Notes: a model not told the origin generated them from the sequence alone. Shown: positions 16,090 through 24,858, counted from the first letter of the stretch. The stretch: 64,000 nt of DNA from Spectribacter hydrogenoxidans (GCF_031846275.1 NZ_JAVRIB010000002.1:62001-126000), one strand, 5' to 3'. Made by a program: numbers and translations.

Positions 16090-17010
16090 ATGCAGCAGCT
16101 TTCCACCAATGCCTGGCAGATCGGCCGCGTGAAGATCACGCGAATCATGGAGCTGGGCGACGTGCCGTTTCCGGCCGAGGTGCTGTTCACCAACTACGAC
16201 CCGGCCGACCTTGCCGCCCAGGACTGGATGCGGCCGCATTACCTGGGCGAGGACAACAATCCGATCCTGTCGGTACATACCTTCGTGGTGGAAACACCCG
16301 ACCGGCTGATTCTGGTGGACACCTGCACCGGCAACGACAAACCGCGCGTCACCGAACTGTTCGACCATCTGCAGACCGGCTACCTGGATGACCTTGCCGC
16401 GGTCGGCGCGCCGCCGGAGCGAGTGGACACGGTGTTATGCACCCATCTGCACCTGGACCACGTGGGCTGGAACACCCGGTTGGAAGGCGATCGCTGGGTG
16501 CCTACGTTCCCCAATGCCGAATATCTGTTCGGCCGCGTCGAGTGGGAGCACTGGGAGGCCAACAAGGACATCGAGATCGTCGAAGGCGCCACCGGCGAGG
16601 CCAATCCCATCGTCAACGCCAGCGCGGTGATCCACGACTCCATCCTGCCCGTCGTCGACGCCGGCCTGCACCGGCTGGTGGAAACCGACCACCGGATCTG
16701 CGACGAGCTGCGCCTGGAAGCCACCCCCGGCCACACCCCCGGGCATGTCAGCGTGCACATCGAATCGGACGGCGATCACGCCATCATCTCCGGCGACATG
16801 CTGCACAGCCCCTACCAGATGGCGCGCCCCGGGGTGGGTGTGGTATTCGATTCCGACGGCGAACGGGCGGCGGCAACCCGGCGCGATTTCTTCGGTCGCT
16901 ACGCCGACCGGCCCATCCTGCTGCTGGGCACCCACTTCGCCACGCCGGTGGCGGGGCATATCGTCAGCCACGGGGACAGCTGGCGGTTCGAGCCGTGGGG
17001 TAATCTGTAG
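16090..17010 (+). CDS. Metallo-beta-lactamase-fold hydrolase
   Basis: The 306-residue protein carries the dinuclear zinc motif THLHLDHVGW (HxHxDH) near residue 118, a third ligand region LEATPGHTPGHVSV near 215, SGDMLH with the bridging Asp near 237, and the final His in LGTHFATP near 285. The sequence is like the lactonase-type branch of the superfamily (AttM/AiiA-like proportions and the GDM motif). A strong ribosome binding site (CGGAGGAG) precedes ATG 16090, 38 bp after the acyl-CoA synthetase. Following a BVMO, lactone or ester hydrolysis is a sensible inference, not a demonstrated one. Confidence 0.85.
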   Translation: MQQLSTNAWQIGRVKITRIMELGDVPFPAEVLFTNYDPADLAAQDWMRPHYLGEDNNPILSVHTFVVETPDRLILVDTCTGNDKPRVTELFDHLQTGYLDDLAAVGAPPERVDTVLCTHLHLDHVGWNTRLEGDRWVPTFPNAEYLFGRVEWEHWEANKDIEIVEGATGEANPIVNASAVIHDSILPVVDAGLHRLVETDHRICDELRLEATPGHTPGHVSVHIESDGDHAIISGDMLHSPYQMARPGVGVVFDSDGERAAATRRDFFGRYADRPILLLGTHFATPVAGHIVSHGDSWRFEPWGNL

Positions 17011-17080
17011 GGTGGTGGACGGCCATCCTATCCCGCAGGCGGGAGAGGGGGTGTAAGAGTCAAGCCCTGGTAACAATGGT

Positions 17081-17102
17081 GATACCGGCCGCGACCGGTA
17101 TC
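17081..17102. terminator. Hairpin between convergent genes, probable terminator
   Basis: GATACCGG (17081-17088) and CCGGTATC (17095-17102) form a perfect 8-bp stem with a 6-base loop in the 114-bp space between the convergent hydrolase and wax ester synthase genes. There is no strong T-run on either side, so termination is inferred from position and symmetry. Confidence 0.4.
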
Positions 17103-17124
17103 GCATTGCCGCGGTCTTTACCGA

Positions 17125-18513
17125 TCAGGCAACTGCGACCTGCGCGCTCTCGCCACGTACCGCCACATCCAGTTCATCCAGCGCCTCGCCGGTGTACACC
17201 GCAATCCGCTGCATGTGCGGCAGGCTGTCGCGGCAACCGGTAAAGCCTAAGTTCACCTTATTGTCGTAGCTGACCAGGCTGATGTTCAGGGCCTGACCGT
17301 TGAACAGCAGCGACACCGGGTAAATGGCATCCAGGGTCGCCCCGTCGAGATACAGCGTCTGCTTCGGGCCCGGCACGTTCGACACCGCCAGGTTGAACAT
17401 CGGCCGGGTCGCCGCGCCCAGCCCGAGCACGATGCGGATCAGGTACGGCCCCATCAGCATCGCCGTATACGGATCCATGGCCGCCTTGGGCAGGCGGTTG
17501 AGGTGGCCCTTGGCGGCGGTGGTGGAGCGGTGGATGGCCGCCAGCCGTTCGGCCGGGTCGGCGATGTCGGTACGCATCTTCGCCATGATGAAGGTGATCG
17601 CGTTGCCCACCTCGGTTTCGTCGGCCGGACGCACGGATACCGGCACGGCGGCGGTCAGGCTCTCCGCCGGCAGGGCGTTGGTTTCCTCGAGATAACGCCG
17701 GAGCGCCCCCGCGGAGATGGCCAGGAACACGTCGTTGGTGCTGCAGCCCGCGGCCGAAGCAATGGCGCGTATCCGGTCCTGGTCATACTGCTGGGTGGCG
17801 AACCGTCGCGGTGCGCCGATGCGGCCGTTCAGGCTGGTGCGTGGCGTCGCGAACGGCAGGGCATTGTCCGGTTCGTGCCGGGGCCGCAGACGCCGCCGCA
17901 GCATGGCCCCCCGCAGGCGGCCATAGGCCTTCAGCGCGGGCCATATCTTTGGTCGCTCCCTGGGGGTTCGCGGTTCGTCCGGGTTCGAACGCTTGCGTTC
18001 CATGCCGACGGCCCAGATGGGGTCCACCGGCGGCGCATCGACGGCGTCGGCCATCATCGAATTCAACATTCGTATGCCACCCACGCCGTCGACCTGCGAA
18101 TGATGCACCTTGAGATAGAGGGCGAAACGGCCGTCCTCCAGCCCCTCGATCACGTGGCATTCCCAAAGCGGGCGGTTGCGGTCCAGCGGGTGCGAGTGCA
18201 GGCGTGAGATCAGTACGCCCAGCTCCCGCTCACCCCCGGGTCGCGGCAGCGCGGAATGACGGAAGTGGTAATCCAGGTCCACCTCGTCATTATTCAGCAC
18301 GTCCCAGCTAGGAAACGGCCACGGCCGGTAGCGGTAGTTGAAGGGCGCCGCGAATTGCCTGCACTCACGCCATCGCCGTACCAGATTCTGCAGGTAGTCC
18401 TCGCCGGCATCGGGCGGGTAATGAAACGTCGCCATGGCCGCCACGTGCGCGGGCGCCGTGGCCTTCTCACCAATCAGAAAGCTGATGTCATTGAGCTTGA
18501 GTGCTTTGCGCAT
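17125..18513 (-). CDS. Wax ester synthase / diacylglycerol acyltransferase (WS/DGAT family)
   Basis: The enzyme transfers an acyl group from acyl-CoA to a fatty alcohol or diacylglycerol, making neutral storage lipid. The 462-residue protein has the catalytic HHxxxDG in VHHSQVDGVGG near residue 136, the PLWE motif near 115, and the ND motif in STNDVFLAISAGALRRYL near 250. The C-terminal block FNLAVSNVPGPKQTLYLDGA is also standard for this family. Length fits typical members. It stands alone, facing the catabolic operon, but links with the acyl-CoA ligases and PHA genes of this window as a lipid storage function. Confidence 0.93.
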   Translation of the reverse strand: MRKALKLNDISFLIGEKATAPAHVAAMATFHYPPDAGEDYLQNLVRRWRECRQFAAPFNYRYRPWPFPSWDVLNNDEVDLDYHFRHSALPRPGGERELGVLISRLHSHPLDRNRPLWECHVIEGLEDGRFALYLKVHHSQVDGVGGIRMLNSMMADAVDAPPVDPIWAVGMERKRSNPDEPRTPRERPKIWPALKAYGRLRGAMLRRRLRPRHEPDNALPFATPRTSLNGRIGAPRRFATQQYDQDRIRAIASAAGCSTNDVFLAISAGALRRYLEETNALPAESLTAAVPVSVRPADETEVGNAITFIMAKMRTDIADPAERLAAIHRSTTAAKGHLNRLPKAAMDPYTAMLMGPYLIRIVLGLGAATRPMFNLAVSNVPGPKQTLYLDGATLDAIYPVSLLFNGQALNISLVSYDNKVNLGFTGCRDSLPHMQRIAVYTGEALDELDVAVRGESAQVAVA

Positions 18514-18840
18514 GCCCCTGCCTCCCCCGGTTCTTGTCGGTTATCGGGCCATTTGTTACCGGGCCCTTGAATATGACTCTACAACGACGGCGCTCGGGTT
18601 GTCGCGAATGGGTCGGGGGTGGGGAGGTGTCGGGCAGATAGCGAATGGCCGGGAGCCTGCGCCATCCGTTAAAGGGAGGGCCGGAGTTAACGCCCAGGCT
18701 TAGCCGCCGGTTGCCAGCGGTATTACGCGAGTTCGAGCCGACCGCCGGGTGCATGCTTGCCGCGAGCGGTTGGGTCGGTGGCCGTTTATCGGGCCTTCTG
18801 GTTCAAGTGAGGCGTTTTCGACCCGCCGGGTACCTGTCTT
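18514..18840. other. Intergenic space without recognised feature
   Basis: This 327-bp stretch between the start of the wax ester synthase gene and the 3' end of the short-chain dehydrogenase holds no frame with convincing coding character, no tRNA and no clear hairpin with a T-run. It presumably contains the promoter of the wax ester synthase gene, but no good -35/-10 pair was seen. Confidence 0.4.
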
Positions 18841-19508
18841 CTACCAAGGCAGCACCTGTCCCTCGGCATGCCAGAAGGTGCCGCTACCGGCCATACCCAG
18901 CTCATCCATCCGCTGAATCAGCAGGGCAGCGGATTCAGCCGGTTCCAGGTGGCCGCTGTATCCGGTCATCTCGGTACGCACCCAGCCAGGGTGAAGAATG
19001 GCCACCGCGATGCCGCGGTCGGCGAGGTCCACAGCCAGGGATTTGCCGGCGGCGTTAAGACCGGCCTTGCTGATGCGGTAGCCATATTTGCTGCCGGAGT
19101 CGTTGTCGGCCATGGACCCCATTCTCGATGTCATTAGGCCGACCCTGCCGCCGGACGGGATGCGGTCGAGCAGGGTCATGGTGACTCGCAGCGGGCCCAG
19201 TGTGTTGACCTCGAATTGTTCGCGGATGCGGTCGAAGTCCATGTCGTCGAGCGTTTCGCTATGCATGATGCCGGCGTTGTTGTAGAGCACGTCGATGCGG
19301 GTATCGGCCAAGGCCTCGCGAAGACGGGACATGTCGGCATCACGGCCGACGTCGATGCCGGCGATGAGGTCAACGTTCAGCGCTTGCAGGGCTTCCGACG
19401 GTTCGCGGCACACGGCGATGACGCGCTCGCCGCGGTCGGGGCCCAAATACGGGCCATCTCCAGGCCGATACCGCGGTTGGCCCCGGTGATGACGATGGTT
19501 TGCGCCAT
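18841..19508 (-). pseudogene. Short-chain dehydrogenase/reductase, frameshifted near its N terminus
   Basis: The N-terminal frame from ATG 19508 encodes MAQTIVITGANRGIGLEMARIW, with the nucleotide motif TGxxxGIG, then leaves the family sequence. From about 19445 a different frame continues it: RGERVIAVCREPSEALQ, the structural NNAGIM, and the catalytic Ser/Tyr/Lys region (SKYGYRISKAGLNAAGKSL). The switch lies at a GGGCCCC run, where adding one base would restore a 222-residue protein. It is either a real inactivating mutation or a sequencing/assembly error. All later catalytic residues are intact, which favours a recent event or an error. It is downstream of the GlxA-type regulator gene on the same strand. 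Confidence 0.75.
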
Positions 19509-19605
19509 GGTTGCTTCCAGCTGATCAAGTTTTTCGGGTCCGCACGCTAAGCCCCTGACTCGTCGGTGACAACCAATTATCGCGGGTTGGGCTGAACCGG
19601 GGCAG

Positions 19606-20664
19606 CTAGGACTGCATCCGGGCACGGGCGCTGTTGCCGCGGGGCGGCAGCATCAGTCGCAGCTGTCTGAAGCGCTTCCGGTACCGTCCCGGTGTCAACC
19701 CGACCTTGCGGCTAAACAGGCGGTGAAAGAAGGCCGGGTCCTCGTAACCCACTTCCATTGCAATGGTATCCACCGGGTCGTCCCCGGCCTCCAGCATCTG
19801 TTTGGCCTCCTCCAGGCGCAGAGTGTGGACGTACTGCATCGGGCTCATGCCGGTGGCGGCCTTGAAGCGGCGCTTGAACGTGCGTTCGGTTAGGCCGCTT
19901 CTCTCAGCCATGGTTTTCACCGGCCGGGGCGCGTCGTAGTGCATGGCCAGCCACTTCTGACTGCCGGTGATCACGGCGTCGTTGGCCTGCCGAGCGGTCG
20001 TCAGCAGCGCGTAGGGCTGCTGCCCGGATTGGTGCACATCCACGAGGAACAGTCGTGCAATGCGGACGGCTTCCTCGATGCCAATCCACCGGCCGATGAT
20101 ATACAGCGCGAGATCCTGCCAACTGGTAGCGCCGCCCGCCATGATTAGGCGCTGCGCTTCGCCGGAAACCACCAGTGCGCGATTGTGGTGTACCCGGACG
20201 TCGGGATAGCGCGCGGCGAGTAGCTCGCAGAACGCCCAGTGGGTAGTGGCCTCCCAGCCGTCGAGTAGGCCCGCTTCGGCGAGCAGCAGGGAGCCTGAGC
20301 AGATCGAGGTGAGGGTGCTCCCGGCGGCATAGCAGCGCCGTAGCCAGCGACATTCCCGAGCATAGTCCGCGGTGATATTACCGTCCGGGGGGAGATAGAG
20401 CTCGGGAATGCAGACGATGTCCGGCCGCTGGCAGGCGTCGAGTCCGGCATCGGGGCGCAGCGTGACGCCATTGGCGGCACGAAAGGCACGGGTGTGTCGG
20501 CTTACTACCCGAGTATCGAAAACTCCCGGCCCGGGGGTGCCCGTTTCCAGCATCTGCCAGTCGCGGCAGGTGGAAGCGAAAAGATCCAGCATCCCGTAGA
20601 GCGTGGATGCCGTGGTGGCGGGTGTCGCCAACAGTGCGACGGTAATGCGGTCCGTGTCGCCCAT
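19606..20664 (-). CDS. GlxA family transcriptional regulator (DJ-1/PfpI domain plus AraC DNA-binding domain)
   Basis: The 352-residue protein has an N-terminal DJ-1/PfpI (glutamine amidotransferase-like) domain, about residues 1-190. It includes SICSGSLLLAEAGLLDGWEATTHW, where Cys sits at the usual nucleophile-elbow position. Two AraC-type helix-turn-helices follow: MAERSGLTERTFKRRFKAATG and the final IAMEVGYEDPAFFHRLFSRKVGLTPGRYRKRF region, here spanning about 235-330. Such regulators usually activate a nearby gene in response to a small metabolite. The neighbours are the divergently read methyltransferase (95 bp away) and the downstream short-chain dehydrogenase, so one of these is a likely target. 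Confidence 0.88.
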   Translation of the reverse strand: MGDTDRITVALLATPATTASTLYGMLDLFASTCRDWQMLETGTPGPGVFDTRVVSRHTRAFRAANGVTLRPDAGLDACQRPDIVCIPELYLPPDGNITADYARECRWLRRCYAAGSTLTSICSGSLLLAEAGLLDGWEATTHWAFCELLAARYPDVRVHHNRALVVSGEAQRLIMAGGATSWQDLALYIIGRWIGIEEAVRIARLFLVDVHQSGQQPYALLTTARQANDAVITGSQKWLAMHYDAPRPVKTMAERSGLTERTFKRRFKAATGMSPMQYVHTLRLEEAKQMLEAGDDPVDTIAMEVGYEDPAFFHRLFSRKVGLTPGRYRKRFRQLRLMLPPRGNSARARMQS

Positions 20665-20759
20665 GACATGAAAGACCAGTTTACGTCCCGAATGACGTTA
20701 TCACTTTGTGGCAGCTGGCGTAGTTTGAGCGGGTAGCTGAACAACCCCGGGAGGAAGGC

Positions 20760-21851
20760 ATGGCCAGTGAAATCGCACTTGATCAGGCGCCGGACGAGGC
20801 GGCAGTGGAAGCCTTCGGTAATCGCATGACTTCCGCCCTCAATGAGGCGGGCATGCTGCTGATGATATCGCTAGGCCACCGCAGCGGTTTGCTCAGCGCG
20901 TTAAACGGGGCGGGTTGGCTGACGAGCGATGCCCTGGCGACAAGCACCGGCCTGGATGAGCGCTACGTGCGCGAACTGCTACATGGCCTTACGGCCGCGC
21001 GTGTGGTGGAAACGGACGTGAGCGCCGGCACCTACCATCTGCCGGCCGCGCACGGTGCGTTACTGACCGATGGGGGCGACGCCAACATGGCGGTGTACGC
21101 CCAGTTCATTCCTCTGCTGGGCTCGGTCGAGGATGATGTGCTCGAGTGCTTTCGCCGCGGCGGCGGTGTGCCATACAAGCGCTTCGGGCGCTTCCACGAG
21201 GTGATGGCCGAAGACAGTGGCCAGACCGTGCTGCCGGCGTTGCGCGATCATATCCTGCCGCTGGTGCCGGGTTTGACGGGGCGACTGACGGCCGGCCTCG
21301 ACGTGCTGGATGTCGGTTGTGGGCGTGGCAGAGCCCTGATGTTGATGGCCGAGCAGTTCCCCGACAGCCGTTTTGTGGGGTACGACCTGTCGGCCGAGGC
21401 CGTGGCTTGGGCCCGCGAACGGGCTGAAGCCAGAGGCCTGCATAACCTGCGGTTCGAGGTCCGGGATCTCAGTGACTTCGACTCCAGCGCCGAGCCCGGT
21501 GCGTTCGACCTGGTTACGACATTCGACGCCGTGCACGATCAGGCCCGCCCACTCAATGTATTGCGGGGAATTCGCAAGAGCTTGGCCGACGACGGGGTCT
21601 ATCTTGCCCAGGACATCAGGGGGACCAGCCATCCGCATCTGGATGCCGATCTGCCGCTGGGGCCAGTGTTGTATGCAGTCTCGATTATGCATTGCATGAC
21701 CGTTTCACTGGCCCAGGGTGGGGAAGGGCTGGGTACCATGTGGGGCCGAGAGCGGGCCCGCGAGTACATGATGCGGGCAGGCTTCCGCGATATCCGGATC
21801 CACGAGCTGGACCACGACGAGCAGAACGACTATTACGTGGTTAGGCCTTGA
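20760..21851 (+). CDS. Class I SAM-dependent methyltransferase with N-terminal winged-helix domain
   Basis: The 363-residue protein, behind a strong ribosome binding site (GGGAGGAAG), joins a winged-helix dimerisation domain (about residues 20-100, with LATSTGLDERYVRELLHGL) to a Rossmann methyltransferase domain. The latter shows LDVLDVGCGRGRALMLMA near residue 180, an acidic ribose contact in FVGYDLSAEA, and FDLVTTFDAVHDQARP near 250. The build resembles the mycobacterial Rv2258c type and small-molecule O-methyltransferases. Substrate is unknown. It is read divergently from the GlxA-type regulator, which may control it. A 12-bp perfect hairpin follows the gene. Confidence 0.85.
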   Translation: MASEIALDQAPDEAAVEAFGNRMTSALNEAGMLLMISLGHRSGLLSALNGAGWLTSDALATSTGLDERYVRELLHGLTAARVVETDVSAGTYHLPAAHGALLTDGGDANMAVYAQFIPLLGSVEDDVLECFRRGGGVPYKRFGRFHEVMAEDSGQTVLPALRDHILPLVPGLTGRLTAGLDVLDVGCGRGRALMLMAEQFPDSRFVGYDLSAEAVAWARERAEARGLHNLRFEVRDLSDFDSSAEPGAFDLVTTFDAVHDQARPLNVLRGIRKSLADDGVYLAQDIRGTSHPHLDADLPLGPVLYAVSIMHCMTVSLAQGGEGLGTMWGRERAREYMMRAGFRDIRIHELDHDEQNDYYVVRP

Positions 21852-21869
21852 ACTGTCCCTATTCGGACG

Positions 21870-21899
21870 GCACGCGGCCGGCTCTTGCCGGCCGCGTGC
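21870..21899. terminator. Strong hairpin between convergent genes, probable bidirectional terminator
   Basis: GCACGCGGCCGG (21870-21881) and CCGGCCGCGTGC (21888-21899) form a perfect 12-bp stem with a 6-base loop, 19 bp after the methyltransferase stop codon and before the convergent acyl-CoA ligase. A T-run is missing. Confidence 0.5.
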
Positions 21900-21929
21900 A
21901 TCGCATCCTGCGGCGGCGACGAGAAGCGG

Positions 21930-23549
21930 CTAGGCCGCTTCCCAGTCCCAATCCTCGAACTGCTGACGCAGGCCCAGCTTGTTGAACTTGCCGGTGGAGG
22001 TGCGGGGCACCTCGTCGATGAAGGTCACGGCCTCGGGCAGCATCCACTTCTCCATGCGGCCGCGCAGGAAGTTCATGACTTCGTCGGCGGTCAGGTCGGC
22101 CCCGGACTTCTTCACCACGCAGGCCAGCGGGCGCTCGCCCCACTTGGGATGCGGGCGCGCGATGACGGCGGCTTCGGCCACCTTGTCGTGCGCCATGATC
22201 TCGTTTTCCAGCTGCACCGAGGAAATCCACTCGCCGCCGGACTTGATCACGTCCTTGGTGCGGTCGGTGATCCGGATGTAGCCGTGCCTGTCGATGGCGG
22301 CGATGTCGCCGGTGCGCAGCCAACCGTCGTCGGTGAACTTGTCCTCGCTCTTGTCGAGGTCGAAGTACTTGGCGGTGATCCACGGGCCGCTGCACTGGAT
22401 TTCGCCGACATCCTCGCCGTTCCAGGGCAGGATGTTGCCGTCGTCGTCCTGGATGCGCACATCCACGAACGGGGCGGCGAAGCCGGCGGTGGCCCGCTGC
22501 TTGTAGCGGGCGTCCTCGTCGGCGTCGTCGAAGGCCGGCTTGAGGCGGGCCATGGAGGCCAGCGGGGAGGTCTCGGTCATGCCCCAGGCCTGGATGATCG
22601 ACAGGTCGAACTTGTCGAAGCGGCGGATCATGGACTCCGGCACCGCCGAGCCGCCGACCAGCATGCGCATCTTCGGCAGCTTCCAGCGCTGGGGTTCGGC
22701 TTCCAGCGCCTCGATGATGGCCATCCAGATGGTGGGCACGCCCCCGGCCAGGTTGACCTTTTCCTCCTCGAACAGCTCCAGCAGGCTTGGCGCGTCCATG
22801 TGCGGGCCGGGGAAGACCTGCTTCAGGCCGCACAGGGTGGCCGAGTAGGGCAGGCCCCAGGCGTTGGCGTGGAACATCGGTACCACCGGCAGCACGCAGT
22901 CCCGGGCCGACAGCGCCATGCCGTCGGGCAGGGCGGAGACCAGGCTGTGCAGGCAGGTGGAGCGATGCGAGTAGAGCACGCCCTTGGGGTTGCCGGTGGT
23001 GCCCGAGGTGTAGCACATGCCGCAGCCGTCGTTTTCGTCCTTGTCCGGATAGACGAAGTCGTCCGCGGGCTCGCTGATGAAGTCCTCGTAGGACTCCATG
23101 CCTTCCGGGATCGCCTGATCGGTCAGCGACACCACGAAGATGCGCTCGAAGTTGACCTTGTCGGCGAACTTCTCGAGCAGCGGCAGCAGCACGTCGTCCA
23201 CGATCAGGAAGCGGTCGGAGGCGTGGTTGGCGATCCAGGCGATGTCATCCGGCGCCAGCCGCAGGTTCAGCGTGTGCAGCACGCCGCCGGCGCCGGGAAT
23301 GCCGAAGTAGGCTTCCAGATGCGCGTAGTGGTTCCACATCAGCGTGGCCACTCGTTCTTCGCGCTTCAGGCCGGCGTTCACCAGCGCCTGAGACAGCTGC
23401 CGGGCGCGCTTGTAGAAGTCCCGGTAGGTGTAGCGATGACGCGACTTGTCCGGCATGTTGGACACGATTTCGGTGTCCGGATACTGGCGCGCGGCGCGCT
23501 CCAGGATGTCGTCCAGCAACAGTGGGCGAGTCATCATGGTCGATTGCAT
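21930..23549 (-). CDS. Fatty-acid CoA ligase, AlkK-like
   Basis: The 539-residue adenylate-forming ligase starts at ATG 23549, preceded by GGAGGAGACACA. It has the AMP motif CYTSGTTGNPKGVLYSH near residue 170, QAWGMTETSPLA near 310, GWLRTGDIAAIDRHGYIRI near 410, then DRTKDVIKSGGEWISS, and the catalytic Lys region PRTSTGKFNKLGLRQ near the C terminus. The overall pattern matches medium-chain acyl-CoA synthetases such as AlkK. It would activate fatty acids in the cytoplasm for beta-oxidation or storage lipid synthesis. It is the second of three acyl-CoA ligases in the window and appears to be a single-gene unit. Confidence 0.9.
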   Translation of the reverse strand: MQSTMMTRPLLLDDILERAARQYPDTEIVSNMPDKSRHRYTYRDFYKRARQLSQALVNAGLKREERVATLMWNHYAHLEAYFGIPGAGGVLHTLNLRLAPDDIAWIANHASDRFLIVDDVLLPLLEKFADKVNFERIFVVSLTDQAIPEGMESYEDFISEPADDFVYPDKDENDGCGMCYTSGTTGNPKGVLYSHRSTCLHSLVSALPDGMALSARDCVLPVVPMFHANAWGLPYSATLCGLKQVFPGPHMDAPSLLELFEEEKVNLAGGVPTIWMAIIEALEAEPQRWKLPKMRMLVGGSAVPESMIRRFDKFDLSIIQAWGMTETSPLASMARLKPAFDDADEDARYKQRATAGFAAPFVDVRIQDDDGNILPWNGEDVGEIQCSGPWITAKYFDLDKSEDKFTDDGWLRTGDIAAIDRHGYIRITDRTKDVIKSGGEWISSVQLENEIMAHDKVAEAAVIARPHPKWGERPLACVVKKSGADLTADEVMNFLRGRMEKWMLPEAVTFIDEVPRTSTGKFNKLGLRQQFEDWDWEAA

Positions 23550-23714
23550 TGTGTCTCCTCCGGAGTGTTTTCTGCGGTTATCGCCGGAAGGTTCACACGC
23601 CAACGGCCGCGGCGTCCACTACTCGGACCGGCAGGGTCTTGTGGAAACGCGCGGGGCCGCTAGTCTTCCCTTACTGCCCGCGGGCGGGAGCGAGGGTGTT
23701 CGTTATTCGGTTTG

Positions 23715-24302
23715 TCAGCCGGCCCGGTTTTCCTGCCGCTGATAGCACCAGATGGTGGCCGGCGGGAAGTTGCGGGCGATGAAACGTGCCACCTCGGCCT
23801 GATAGCCCCATTGCCGCAGGCGGCGCTTGGGGACGGGCGAGCCCGGCATGTAGGTGATCTGCAGGAAGCGGCCGCCCGGGCCCATGGCCGCGAACGCGCT
23901 GTCGAGAATGCGCCGCTGCAGCGCGGCCGGCATGGTCAGGATCGGCAGGGTGGAAATCACCGTGTGCACCGGCGTGGCGCCGTGGGCGGACAGGATGGCG
24001 TCCAGCGAGCCGGCGTCGCCGTTGACGGCGGTCACCTGGGGGAAGCGTTCCTGCAGCAGGCGGTGCAGCTCGGCGTTGTTCTCCACCACCAGCAGCCGCT
24101 CGGGCGGGATGCCGTGGTCGATCAGGGCCCGGGTGACCGGCCCGGTGCCGCCGCCGAGTTCCACCATCCAGCCGGGGGCCTCGGGGTCGACGGGTTCCAC
24201 CATCGCGGCGCACACGTCCTGGCCGCTCGGCGCGGCGGTGGCGATTCGCAGCGGGGTTTTCAGCCAGAGTTTCACCAGCAGGCGGCTGTCGGCATTCCAC
24301 AT
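23715..24302 (-). CDS. Class I SAM methyltransferase, phospholipid N-methyltransferase-like
   Basis: The 195-residue protein has a methyltransferase fold with the SAM-binding glycine motif WMVELGGGTGPVTRAL near residue 45, an acidic residue in LLVVENNAEL near 72, and VHTVISTLPILTMP near 110. It resembles the short PmtA-like group, which methylates phosphatidylethanolamine toward phosphatidylcholine, and the related rRNA-dimethylase-like proteins. The leading residues LLVKLWLKTPLRIATAAPSG form an amphipathic helix of the type used by PmtA to bind membrane. Function as a lipid methyltransferase is inferred. It lies upstream of the AlkK-like ligase on the same strand, 165 bp apart. Confidence 0.75.
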   Translation of the reverse strand: MWNADSRLLVKLWLKTPLRIATAAPSGQDVCAAMVEPVDPEAPGWMVELGGGTGPVTRALIDHGIPPERLLVVENNAELHRLLQERFPQVTAVNGDAGSLDAILSAHGATPVHTVISTLPILTMPAALQRRILDSAFAAMGPGGRFLQITYMPGSPVPKRRLRQWGYQAEVARFIARNFPPATIWCYQRQENRAG

Positions 24303-24392
24303 GAGGGTGTTGTTCGTGGTGGGTGTTGCGACGTTTGTATGGCCTGCGGGTGACAGAACCGTGACGCCCCAACGACCGGTATACTCGCGACC

Positions 24393-24779
24393 ATGAGCAA
24401 GAAGTTGAACAAAACGGTTGCGAGCATGGCCCTGGCGCTACTGCTAGGGGCCTGCGTCATGGGCCCGGATTCGGAGAAGGATGAACCTCGGCAGACGCCG
24501 ATCAAGCCGGTGGATGCCTTCGAGGAAGTGGATCAGCCGCTGCGCGGCGGCGACGGTTTCAGCGATCAACCGGATGCGCTGTCGCAGGATATCGAGCGGC
24601 TGCAGGATGCCAAGCGCAAGTACCGGGCGGAACGCGACTTCGAGGCCGCGGAGCGCCGCCGTCGCCAGGCCCTGTGCCGGGAAAGCGGCGAGGGCAGGGA
24701 GACGCCGATCGAGGACGGTAGCGCGGAGCCGGCCGTGTACTGTCAGCCGGATCCCGAGTCGCCCCGAGCGTCCGAATAA
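24393..24779 (+). CDS. Small charged lipoprotein of unknown function
   Basis: The 128-residue product has a lipoprotein signal peptide (VASMALALLLGAC, lipid-modified Cys near residue 21). The rest is rich in Glu, Asp, Arg and Gln, with a predicted helix at about residues 65-90 (RLQDAKRKYRAERDFEAAERR) that may be a coiled coil, and two further cysteines near residues 94 and 117. No family was recognised. It is read divergently from the methyltransferase gene and converges on gltA. Confidence 0.6.
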   Translation: MSKKLNKTVASMALALLLGACVMGPDSEKDEPRQTPIKPVDAFEEVDQPLRGGDGFSDQPDALSQDIERLQDAKRKYRAERDFEAAERRRRQALCRESGEGRETPIEDGSAEPAVYCQPDPESPRASE

Positions 24780-24784
24780 GGGCG

Positions 24785-24858
24785 TTCTCTCTCCGCCGGG
24801 GAGAGAGTCAGTGTGAGGGGACTTCGGCCGCCGGCCCTCTCCCGAGAGCGGGAGAGGG
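24785..24858. terminator. Two inverted repeats between convergent genes (lipoprotein and gltA)
   Basis: CCCTCTCCCG (24835-24844) and CGGGAGAGGG (24849-24858) form a perfect 10-bp stem with an AGAG loop. A second, shorter stem (CTCTCTCC / GGGGAGAG) lies at about 24786-24806. The first repeat ends only 8 bp before the gltA stop codon. The arrangement suits bidirectional termination, but it could also be a dispersed repeat, since CCCTCTCCC...GGGAGAGGG elements are common in proteobacterial spacers. Confidence 0.5.

Noticed and set aside
18660..18740. Segment with GTTAAC and GCTTAGC resembling an integron attachment site
   Set aside because: The core bases and paired arms of attC sites are not present, and there is no integrase or cassette array.
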